Positions 56,399 through 64,000 of a stretch of DNA of 64,000 nt are shown here, one piece after another. The notes below the pieces were generated by a model that was not told where the DNA came from, ran no database searches, and worked only from the letters and a program-made list of their open reading frames with translations. The DNA comes from Thermomicrobiales bacterium. GTDB lineage: Bacteria; Chloroflexota; Chloroflexia; Thermomicrobiales; CFX8. Location: positions 1,362,632-1,426,631 of the forward strand of contig JBAOIG010000003.1 of the NCBI GenBank assembly GCA_037045155.1, read 5' to 3'. Every line of letters begins with the position of its first letter. Position 1 is the first letter of the stretch. The position numbers and the translations under genes are program-made.

Positions 56399-57010
56399 AT
56401 GCGCTGGTTGTTGCCGCGTGAGGACACGTTCTTCGTGTTGTTCGAGCGCTCTGCTGCCTGCATGGTGGCAGCCGGCGAGGCGCTGGAAACGTTCTTCGCT
56501 GGCGAGATTTCCGCCGATCGATTCCAACCCCTCGATGACCTCGAGCACGAGGGAGACCAGATCACGCATGAGGTCGTCGGACGCATCTCGCGTACGTTCA
56601 TCACCCCGATGGACCGCGACGACATCCACCGGCTGATCCACGCATTCGACGACGTTATCGACGCAACCGAGGAGGCCGGCGAGATCGCGCTGCTCTGCAA
56701 CGTCGAGCAGGTAACCCGATTCGCACAGGAGCTGACCAGCGTTCTCGCGGCAATCTGCAAGGAGGTTGCGACGCTCGTCCCATACCTGCGCGGCGGCGAC
56801 GGCTACCGCCAGCACATCGTCCACGCTCACGAGTTGGAGAACCAGGGCGATCAGCTCTGGTCACGCGCATTCGCCGCGTTGTTCGAGGGCGAGGTCGATA
56901 CGATCGACGTGATCAAGTGGAAAGAGATCTATGAAACGCTCGAGAACGCTATCGATGCGTGCGAAGAAGTCGCCCAGATCATGGAAGAGATCATTTACAA
57001 GCAAGCGTAA
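56399..57010 (+). CDS. DUF47 phosphate-transport accessory protein (PhoU-like)
   Basis: This 203-aa all-helical protein shows LLPREDTFFVLFERSA, LDDLEHEGDQITHEV, TPMDRDDIHRLIHAFDDVIDATEEA, the repeat HELENQGDQLW, and DVIKWKEIYETLENAIDACEEVA. These are the paired E-x-x-x-D metal-binding helices of the PhoU/DUF47 fold. It is encoded just before a Pit transporter, the usual arrangement for DUF47 regulators of low-affinity phosphate uptake. The inner ATG at 56399 matches the family start. The gap to the Pit start is 23 bases. Confidence 0.92.
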   Translation: MRWLLPREDTFFVLFERSAACMVAAGEALETFFAGEISADRFQPLDDLEHEGDQITHEVVGRISRTFITPMDRDDIHRLIHAFDDVIDATEEAGEIALLCNVEQVTRFAQELTSVLAAICKEVATLVPYLRGGDGYRQHIVHAHELENQGDQLWSRAFAALFEGEVDTIDVIKWKEIYETLENAIDACEEVAQIMEEIIYKQA

Positions 57011-57033
57011 CGGTACGGAAGGGTAGCCTTCAG

Positions 57034-58029
57034 GTGGATCAGGTCCTGCTTCTCCTCGTCCTGGTCTTTGCCGCGGGCATCGCGTTCGATTTCATCAACG
57101 GGTTCCACGACACTGCCAACGCCATCGCAACCGTTGTCGCAACCCGCGTCCTTTCGCTCCGGACCGCCGTGCTGATGGCGGCAGGCTTCAACATCATCGG
57201 CGCGCTGACCGGCACCGCCGTCGCCAAGACGATCGGCGCCGGGCTGGTGGACGGAAGCTCGATTACCCAGTCAGTCGTGCTGGCAGCGTTGCTCGGAGCG
57301 ATCGTCTGGAACCTGATCACCTGGTGGTTTGCCATTCCCTCGTCATCGTCGCACGCCCTCATCGGCGGCCTGCTCGGCGCGGGCGCAATCCACGGCGGCA
57401 TCAAGGTCTGGCAGTGGAGCGGGATCGAGAAGACGCTGATCGCGCTGGTCGGCTCTCCGGTTCTGGGGTTCATCGGCGGCGTGCTGCTGATTACGATCGT
57501 CTCCTGGCTGTCGTTTCGTATGCGCCCGACGACCGGCAAGCATGTCTTCCGCGTGCTCCAGCTCTTCTCGGCCAGTTTCATGGCGTTCAGCCACGGCTCG
57601 AATGACGCGCAGAAGACGATGGGCATCCTCAGCCTGGCGCTGTTCACCGCCGGCCGGATCGACACATTCCACATCCCGATCTGGGTCATGCTGACTGCGG
57701 CAATCGCGATGGGCGCTGGCACGGCGGCCGGCGGCCGGCGGATCATCCACACAATGGGCGACAAGATCATCAAGCTCAACCCGATCCACGGCTTCGCTGC
57801 CGAGACGGCCGCCGCCTCTGTCATCTACGTCGCGAGCCACCTCGGCTTCCCGGTCAGCACGACCCACGTCATCTCATCGTCGATCATGGGCGTCGGCTCC
57901 GTCCGCGGCCGCGCGGGAGTGCGCTGGGGCGTCGCCCGGACGATCGTCACCGCCTGGGTCGTGACGATCCCCGCCTGCATGTTCGTCTCCGGCGTCTGCT
58001 ATCTCGTTCTATCAATCTGGTTCGACTAG
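57034..58029 (+). CDS. pit: inorganic phosphate transporter, PiT family
   Basis: This 331-aa polytopic protein carries both PiT signatures: FDFINGFHDTANAIATVVATRVL near the N-terminus and FMAFSHGSNDAQKTMG in the middle, plus FAIPSSSSHALIGGL and FPVSTTHVISSSIMG. It takes up phosphate or metal-phosphate with H+ or Na+. GTG 57034 is chosen because GGAAGGG lies about 11 bases ahead and the first helix starts at once; an in-frame ATG upstream would lie in DUF47. Likely an operon with DUF47. Confidence 0.93.
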   Translation: MDQVLLLLVLVFAAGIAFDFINGFHDTANAIATVVATRVLSLRTAVLMAAGFNIIGALTGTAVAKTIGAGLVDGSSITQSVVLAALLGAIVWNLITWWFAIPSSSSHALIGGLLGAGAIHGGIKVWQWSGIEKTLIALVGSPVLGFIGGVLLITIVSWLSFRMRPTTGKHVFRVLQLFSASFMAFSHGSNDAQKTMGILSLALFTAGRIDTFHIPIWVMLTAAIAMGAGTAAGGRRIIHTMGDKIIKLNPIHGFAAETAAASVIYVASHLGFPVSTTHVISSSIMGVGSVRGRAGVRWGVARTIVTAWVVTIPACMFVSGVCYLVLSIWFD

Positions 58030-58064
58030 TTCGTCGTATACCAGAACACAGGGTGGACGATCGG

Positions 58065-58517
58065 TGCATCGACTGGCACGAAATGTCAGGATGGCAGCCT
58101 CCCCGCACCTTGTCATCCTCTGCCCGGGTGCCCCCCTGGGCGATGGCGCCCGCGCAGCCGAAGGATCTCCCTGCGTTCGACTGTATCCAGCCAGGGGAGA
58201 TTCCTCGCTGCGGCTCGGAATGACAACGAGCGGTGGTGGCTGTCGCACCACAATACAGGACACAGCCTCCCCGCACCTTGTCATCCTCTGCCCGGGTGCC
58301 CACTGGGCGATGGCGCCCGCGCAGCCGAAGGATCTCCCTGCGTTCGACTGTATCCAGCCACGGGAGATTCCTCGCTGCGGCTCGGAATGACAACGAGCGG
58401 TGGCGCCTGTCGCACCACAGTACAGGACACATCACGCTGGTCGAAGCACTCAGCACCACAGACGGCGGGGGGTGGCTGTCGCGCCACGTTGCATGACATT
58501 TCATGCCAGTCGATGCA
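58065..58517. mobile_element. 453-bp MITE with 24-bp inverted repeats and a 168-bp tandem duplication
   Basis: The left end TGCATCGACTGGC and onward (58065-58088) pairs with 58494-58517 at 23 of 24 positions. Inside, the stretch from 58097 repeats at 58265 with a 168-base period, each copy holding one hairpin core with a GC-rich insert (CCGGGTGCCC). A second right-end-like sequence (58425-58452) resembles the end of the MITE at 38541, so this is a composite of two elements. It contains no gene of its own. Confidence 0.85.
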
Positions 58518-59342
58518 GTCAGCGACCGAGATGAGGCGATCGTGCAGTTATGCCAGGCGAGATGGTTGACACTTCTCGTTATCATCGGCCTCAGCGTCGT
58601 GCCGATCATCGGGTGCGGCAGCGCGGACGCGCCGCTCGATGCCGGGCGACTCGCCAGCGATACGCCCACCCCGACGACGGAGATCATCAGGGGCGCCGTC
58701 ACGCCCGCCGTGCCGTCGACCCCCGCGCCAACTGAGCCACCCGTCTATCGCACCCCGGATCCAAGCGAGCCGTTCGGATACGGTGAACATCTCCTGATGG
58801 CGACTGATACATTGAGCCTGCGCGGTGTTGTCGAATGGAACCAGCTTATCGTTACTGGTTCCGTCGCTGCCATCCTGCCGGCCCGATGGACGACGCCCGA
58901 TGGCAAGCGGCCTGACAATCCGTGGGAGGTCGTGCCAGAGAAGGTAACGATCGTGACGCCAATCGTGATCGAGCTGGATGCCCCACCCATCCTGAATCGC
59001 ACATCGGAGAGTCTGGATTCCGGCCGGGTCATCGCATTGATCCATGGCGGCGTCGTTGGTGAGGACAGCGTGGTCATTCAGGTGCCATGGATGCGCTTCA
59101 CCATCGGTGAGCGAGTTCTCCTCGGGCTGTCTACACGCGCAAACTCGTTTGGGTCAAACCCATCTGGAGCAATCATGGTCGACGGCAGTCCGGGCTGGTG
59201 GATCGAAATGAAATGGACGATCAGTGACGATGGATTGGCTACCTCGTATATAGATTCAAAGCCTCTCGTCGATGTCGTGTCAGGGCTCCGCGCCGTCATC
59301 GAACCATTCGAATCCGAAGGATGGCCGACTCCTACAAGCTGA
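58503..59342 (+). CDS. putative lipoprotein of unknown function
   Basis: A hydrophobic signal (LTLLVIIGLSVVPIIGC) with lipobox IIGC is followed by a Pro/Thr-rich spacer (TPTPTTE, PAPTEPP) and a domain of about 190 residues with no recognised motif. The product is expected to be anchored outside the cytoplasmic membrane. The ATG at 58503 lies within the end of the MITE, and GTG 58542 (GATGAGG just ahead) is an equal or better start. If 58503 is used, the mobile element supplies the start codon. GC is somewhat lower than in the neighbours. Confidence 0.72.
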   Translation: MPVDAVSDRDEAIVQLCQARWLTLLVIIGLSVVPIIGCGSADAPLDAGRLASDTPTPTTEIIRGAVTPAVPSTPAPTEPPVYRTPDPSEPFGYGEHLLMATDTLSLRGVVEWNQLIVTGSVAAILPARWTTPDGKRPDNPWEVVPEKVTIVTPIVIELDAPPILNRTSESLDSGRVIALIHGGVVGEDSVVIQVPWMRFTIGERVLLGLSTRANSFGSNPSGAIMVDGSPGWWIEMKWTISDDGLATSYIDSKPLVDVVSGLRAVIEPFESEGWPTPTS

Positions 59343-59419
59343 CGCTTCTCACTATCTGCGGCTTTGGCACGCGGGGTACATCATCAGGACAAGACGCGCG
59401 CCTGAGCCAAACAGGATGT

Positions 59420-61198
59420 CTACCCCCGCTCGTAGCGCGACGGCCGGCCACGGCCACCGGGGCGCTCCCGGTCGCGGGTGCGTGGGCCACGGTCTCGGTC
59501 GCGATCGGTCGGACGAGGGGGGCGCTGCTCGGCCGGACGGGCCGGTGGCGGACCACCGTCGCTCGGGCGCGCGATCTCGACGCGGACGTCACGCCCCCGC
59601 AGCTTCGTCCGACCCAGCGCCTCGGTGACGCGCTGAACCAGGTCCTCGGGGATCTCGACGAACGAATAGGCGTCCTTGATCTCGATCACGCCGATCCGCT
59701 TGCCGGGGATGCGCGCCTCGTTGGCGATCGCGCCGACGATGTCGCTGGGCCGGACGCCGTCCTCGCGGCCGACGTCGAGGAATAGCCGCGCCATGCCCCG
59801 CTCTGCTCCCGCCGCGCTGACCGGCAGATCCGTCTCCTCCGGCTCCGGCTGGAGGAGCATCGAGATCGCCGCCGCCGCGATCTGCGCCGGGTCGTAATAC
59901 GCGGAGAGCTCATCCACCAGCGCCATCGGCCGAGCCAGCTCGTCGGTCTCGATCACCTCGCCGAGCATTGCCGCCAGTCGCTCGCGCTGCTTGGCCGCGA
60001 CGTCCGACGCCGTCGGCACCCGGCGCGGCTCCAGCCGCTGGCCGACCGCGCTCTCGATCCAGCGCAGCAGCCGGCGCTCGCGCGGCGTCACCAGCGTCAT
60101 CGCGCTCGCCGGCCCGGCCGGCCCGGCCGGTGCGGCCGATCCGGTGGACGTACGATCTCCGGGTCGCGCGGCAATGTCGAAGTTGATCACGTGCGACACG
60201 TGCTCGATATCGAGGCCGCGCGCGGCCACGTCGGTGGCGACCAGCAGCGTCGACCTGGCTGGTCGCGGAAGCGGCTGCATCACGCGGTCGCGCATGCATC
60301 TGGCGTCAGGTCGCCATGGAGCGTCTCGGCCGCGATAGGCCGCGCGCGCTGCAGGCCTGCGTCGCCAGTCGAGTCCACCTCGCTCTTGGTGCGGCAGAAG
60401 ACCATCGCCGAGGTGGGCATCTCGAAGTCGAGCACGCGCGCCAGGACCTCGAACTTGTCGCGCCCGCCGGCCTCGTAGTAGATCTGGCGCACCTGCGGCA
60501 CGGTCATCTGCTCCGGCCTGGATGGTGATCCGCTCGGCGATCCGTGCATATATTGCTTGGCCAGGCGCGGCGATCCGGGCCGGGCATCGTGGCCGAGAAC
60601 AGCGCCGTCTGGCGGCCGTCGGGCAGTCTCCTTCAGAATCGCCTCGATATCCTCGATGAAGCCCATGTCGAGCATCTCGTCGGCCTCGTCGAGCACGACA
60701 GTGCGCACCTGGTCGAGCTTGAGCGTGCTCGCGGCTGGATGTGGTCGAGCAGGCGGCCGGGCGTGCCGACGACGACGTTCACGCCGCCTGGCGCAGCGCG
60801 CGCAGCTGCCGATCGATCGGCTGGCCGCCGTAGACCGGCAGAACGGCGATGATCCCGCTGGTGACTTGCCATAGGCGATGGAACGCCTCGGCCACCTGCA
60901 CGGCCAGCTCGCGCGTCGGCGTCAGCACCAGCGCCTGCGGGCGCGCGCAGCTCGGGCACCGAGCCGCTCGATGATCGGCAGGCGCGAACGCGCCGGTCTT
61001 GCCTGTGCCGGTCTGCGCCTGGGCGATCACGTCACGGCCCTGCATCAGTGGAGGGATCGCCTCGCGCTGTACCGGGGTCGGCTCCTCGAAGCCGATCTCA
61101 TCGAGCGCCCGCAGGACATCATCGCTCAGTCCCAGTCCCTGAAACCCGCTCGGCATTATCGCCCCCATCGCTGCCTGCATCCGCGGCCACATAGCCAC
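59420..61198 (-). pseudogene. DEAD-box RNA helicase (DeaD/CsdA-like), many frameshifts
   Basis: Parts of a helicase of about 590 aa are spread over all three minus-strand frames: Q-motif region GFEEPTPVQREAIPPL, motif I AQTGTGKTGAF, PTRELAVQV, VVGTPGRLLDHI, VLDEADEMLDMGF, and VATDVAARGLDIEHVSHVINFD. A C-terminal DbpA-type RNA-binding domain follows (ARLFLDVGREDGVRPSDIVGAI), then an Arg/Gly/Asp-rich tail. At least eight frame changes lie between about 60135 and 60960; the last 290 codons are clean. It unwinds RNA in ribosome assembly or mRNA decay. So many slips within 800 bases mean either local sequence failure or a real pseudogene. The start may be the ATG near 61156. Confidence 0.85.
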
Positions 61199-61309
61199 AC
61201 TAAGAGCATACGTCAGACCACCACCCTAGTCGCGCGCTTTCGGGTACGATGCAGCCCGCAGGCGGCCCATCGTGACGGCCGCATTCGTTGAATACGGGGA
61301 GGAAGCAGG

Positions 61310-62477
61310 ATGGCCACGTTCGAACCCGCCAGGCTGGTCAGTGACATGATGAAGCAGTCCGAGCGCCCGGTCATCGGCCCATCGCCGGCCGGCACCATCG
61401 GCCTCGGAGCCGGAGACCCCGACTTCCGCACACCGGCGCACGTCCGCCAGGCGATGATCGATGCCGTGAATGAAGGCTACTCGAACTACCCGCCGATGAC
61501 TGGAGATCCAGATCTGCTCCAGGCGCTGGCCGATTACCTCGAACGACGCTACGAGGTGGACTGGAACACGTCCGACATCACGATCACCAACGGTGGTTCC
61601 GGCGCGCTCTATGCCTCGCTGGCCGGCTATCTGAATCCCGGTGACGCGGTCCTGCTCCCCGAGCCAGCCTACTCGCAGTATGCCGACATCACCCGTCTGG
61701 TCGGCGCCGGTCATCTGGGTGAAACAGACCGCGACTGGCACCTCGATCCAGACGCCATCCGCGCGGGCAGCTGTGGCGAACCCTCGGGCGAAGATCCTCG
61801 TTATCAACAACCCGAACAATCCCACCGGTGTCGTCTATGGTCGGGCGGAGCTGGAGGCTACGGCGGCGGTTGCCGAAGAGTGCAACCTGCTGGTCCTCGC
61901 CGACGAGGTTTACGACCACCTGATTCTCGATGACATCGAGTTCGCCTCGACGATGGATATCGAAGGCTTTCAGGGCCGATTGATCTACTGCAACTCGTTC
62001 TCCAAGACGTTCGCGATGACCGGCTGGCGGCTCGGCTGGGTTGCCGCCAGCCCGGGCCTGACTCCGCCGATCGCTCGGGTCTCCCGCACGTCTGGCGGCT
62101 GGGTCAACTGGGCGCTCCAGCGCGCGGGCATCGCCGCAATGAACGGGCCGATGGAAGAGACCGAGGCGATGCGCGTCGAATACGCCGCCCGCCGCGACCT
62201 GATCGAGGAGTTGCTGGACGGCGCGGAAGGAGTCAGCTGGACTCGCCCACAAGGCGCGTTCTACGCCTTCTTCAAGTACGACGCGCCGGTGACGTCTCGC
62301 AGGATGTCGGCATTGCTCCGCGAACGTGGCGTCGCCCTTCGATCCGGATCGGAGTACGGTCCCAGTGGCGAGGGCTACATCCGTCTCGCCTTCGCCGCCG
62401 ACCGCGCCGCGATCACCGAAGGGATGCTCAGGATGCGCTCGACGATGGCCGAGGCGCGCGAGGGAAAGATCTCGTAA
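61310..62477 (+). CDS. pyridoxal-phosphate aminotransferase, class I/II (one frameshift)
   Basis: Joined across a 1-base slip near 61775 the protein is about 388 aa. It has IGLGAGDPDFRTPAHVR, ITNGGSGALYASLAGYL, NNPNNPTGVVY, LADEVYDHL and the PLP-lysine motif SFSKTFAMTGWRLGW. This fits subgroup I-gamma-like aspartate or aromatic aminotransferases; the substrate cannot be fixed. The slip (RAAVANPRAKIL out of frame with the upstream part) is probably a consensus error. It starts 12 bases after GAGGAAG. Confidence 0.9.
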
Positions 62478-62545
62478 CGAACGGGCCGGCCTTCACTCCG
62501 CAGCCCCAACCTCGGGGCGTGGAGTGGGGGCCGCCTCTTTGTCCG

Positions 62546-63412
62546 CTATGCCCTGAACCCCGTCGCGACCAGAACCAGCAGCGTGGCGCCGAGGACAAGG
62601 CGATAGATGACGAACACGTCGGTGGAGTGACGCTGGAGGAACCGGATCAGGCCGGCGATGGCGAGGTAGCCAACAATCGCCGCGCTGGCGACACCAGCGA
62701 CGAAGACCCCGTGCTCTCCGGCAGGGATGCCATCGCGGACGAGGCCGATCGTCTCCTTCAGCCCAGCGCCGAGGATGATCGGCACGCCAAGCAGGAACGA
62801 GAAGCGTGCTGCCGTTGCGCGCTCGAGGCCGGCGAATAGCCCAGCAGTAATCGTGCTCCCCGAACGCGACACCCCCGGCACGATCGCCAGCATCTGCGCA
62901 AGGCCGACCGCCAGCGCCGTCGGCAACCCGATCTGCCGCAGCGAGCGACCCTGGCGTCGCTGGCCGGCACGGTCGGCCACGCCGAGCAGCAAGCCCATCC
63001 CCATCAGCAGCAACGCCAGCGCCACCATCGGAGCTGAGCCGATCGGGTCCTGGTGGAAGTGCTTGTCGATACTCGATTCCAGCAGCACCCCGGCCATCGC
63101 TGCCGGAATGGTAGCCACGACGATGAATAGCCCGAGCCGGCCCATCTCGTCTTCGGGCAGCCGGCCACGGACGAGGCTTCGCCAGCCGCCGAGGGCTCCA
63201 CGAGCCATCGCGACGAGATCGCGCCAGAAGTAGACCAGCACCGCGGCAAGCGTCCCGAGGTGCGTCGCGACGTCGAACGCCAACCCGAAAGGTTGCCAGC
63301 CGAAGAGCCAGGGAACGATGATCAGGTGCGCAGATGACGACACTGGCAGGAACTCGGTCAGACCCTGAACGATCCCCAGCACAATCGCCCGCACAATGTT
63401 GCTATCCACCAT
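62546..63412 (-). CDS. uppP: undecaprenyl-diphosphatase UppP (BacA)
   Basis: This 288-aa polytopic protein has the two UppP signature regions: GIVQGLTEFLPVSSSAHLI near the N-terminus and PGVSRSGSTITAGLFAGLER in the middle. It dephosphorylates undecaprenyl diphosphate to recycle the lipid carrier for peptidoglycan and other envelope polymers, and can give bacitracin tolerance. The ATG overlaps the expected end of the upstream membrane-protein gene by 11 bases. Intact. Confidence 0.95.
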   Translation of the reverse strand: MVDSNIVRAIVLGIVQGLTEFLPVSSSAHLIIVPWLFGWQPFGLAFDVATHLGTLAAVLVYFWRDLVAMARGALGGWRSLVRGRLPEDEMGRLGLFIVVATIPAAMAGVLLESSIDKHFHQDPIGSAPMVALALLLMGMGLLLGVADRAGQRRQGRSLRQIGLPTALAVGLAQMLAIVPGVSRSGSTITAGLFAGLERATAARFSFLLGVPIILGAGLKETIGLVRDGIPAGEHGVFVAGVASAAIVGYLAIAGLIRFLQRHSTDVFVIYRLVLGATLLVLVATGFRA

Positions 63413-64000
63413 GGCCGATTGCCTCTTCCGTCTTCTGTGCCTCCCGCCAGGAGAAGCTCTCGCGCCAGCCAGTAGATCAGCCCGAGTATGGTCGCCGGGA
63501 AGTAGAGCGCGGCATGGACGACGATGGCATACGAGAGCGCCAGCGCCCGCGGTATGCCAAGCGCGCCATTGAGCACCAGCAGCACACCGGTCTCGAACGG
63601 GCCCACATAGCCGGGCGAGCTGGGTATCAGAGTCGCGAGGTTAGCGACGGCGGTGACCAGCAACACAGCGGCGGGCGAGAGGTCGAGACCGAAGCTCTGG
63701 GCGATCAGCAGATACATCGACGCCTCGAGCAGCCATGCGAGGATCGACGTGAGTCCGACCCCGATCATATCCTGCCGGCGCTTCAGAATACCGAGCCCCT
63801 CCGCGAATGAATGCGCCAGCTCCTCGAGTTTCGCCCCGGCCCGCTCCGGCAGGACCCGGGCCCCCAGCCCCACGATCGAGGCCGCGGCCCGGGCGCCCGG
63901 ACGAACACCGTCAATGCGATCATCAACAGCGGAAAGAGGATCAGCGCGATCAGCGCGACTGTTCGCAGGTCGCCGGTGAGCGCGATCGACAACGAGGCGA
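63402..64000 (-). CDS. lysylphosphatidylglycerol synthase-like (UPF0104) membrane protein, partial, frameshifted
   Basis: The 5' end runs off the window. Visible parts are VALIALILFPLLMIALTVFVRAP, then, after a slip near 63880, VGLGARVLPERAGAKLEELAHSFAEGL, AWLLEASMYLLIAQSFGLDL and LATLIPSSPGYVGPFETGVL, the last being typical of the family's C-terminal half. A second slip near 63465 would restore WRESFSWREAQ and a stop at 63402, overlapping uppP. These flippase-like domains act in lipid or glycan transfer; exact function unknown. Coupling to uppP suggests an envelope role. Confidence 0.78.

Overview
The window looks like a high-GC (about 65% by eye) chromosomal segment from a free-living bacterium. 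The best guess is Chloroflexota, Thermomicrobia-like; this is inference from the gene mix and not from a marker gene. Supporting points are two LLM-type (luciferase-like, probably F420-dependent) oxidoreductases, a split-type methylmalonyl-CoA mutase, YtxH proteins, a lone form II CoxL-like protein, a GAF-rich NarL-type kinase, and many interspersed hairpin repeats built on GTCATYCTGAG. No rRNA, tRNA or CRISPR array was seen.

Layout. 1-7.5 kb: metallophosphoesterase, mreD-mrdA (cell-wall elongation), methylmalonyl-CoA epimerase and mutase separated by a four-copy hairpin array, and an LLM oxidoreductase. 7.6-9.8 kb: small proteins and an MFS transporter. 9.8-15.5 kb: a type III-like restriction-modification pair (mod-res). 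15.9-19.5 kb: pyruvate dehydrogenase-type operon pdhA-pdhB-pdhC. 19.6-26.7 kb: a type I R-M operon, hsdM-hsdS-DUF433-DUF5615-hsdR, with a toxin-antitoxin-like pair between S and R and short overlaps throughout. 26.9-30.4 kb: a two-gene operon with a near-consensus promoter, coding for an LCAT-like lipase and a CHAT (caspase-like) protease. 30.5-32 kb: GNAT and a second LLM enzyme. 32-35.3 kb: a DUF262/HNH (GmrSD-like) nuclease framed by palindrome-bounded repeat cassettes. 35.4-38.3 kb: sucCD and a YtxH protein. 38.3-40 kb: nested MITE-like elements and a complete IS630-type insertion sequence. 40-47 kb: rhomboid protease, beta-propeller protein, sensor kinase, response regulator and a membrane protein. 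47-52.4 kb: more repeat cassettes, a GT-C-like membrane protein and a membrane NTPase with near-identical TPRs. 52.5-58 kb: CoxL-like protein, serine hydrolase, and DUF47-Pit phosphate uptake. 58-64 kb: another MITE, a lipoprotein, a DEAD-box helicase, an aminotransferase, uppP, and a partial LPG-synthase-like membrane protein.

Two themes run through the window. First, it is rich in defence genes: two R-M systems, a GmrSD-like nuclease, the lipase-CHAT operon and the NTPase-TPR protein. The lipase-CHAT operon is the best candidate for a little-described conflict system. Second, about 19 copies of one roughly 90-bp hairpin core are carried inside two different kinds of ends: IS630-like inverted repeats, and palindromes centred on CCCCTWAGGGG.

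Caution: many conserved genes carry 1-bp frameshifts (mreD, mcm, mod, hsdM, hsdS, DUF262, sucD, DEAD-box helicase, aminotransferase, LPG-like). Most are probably consensus sequencing errors. The densest clusters, in mod and hsdS, fall on target-recognition regions of lower GC.
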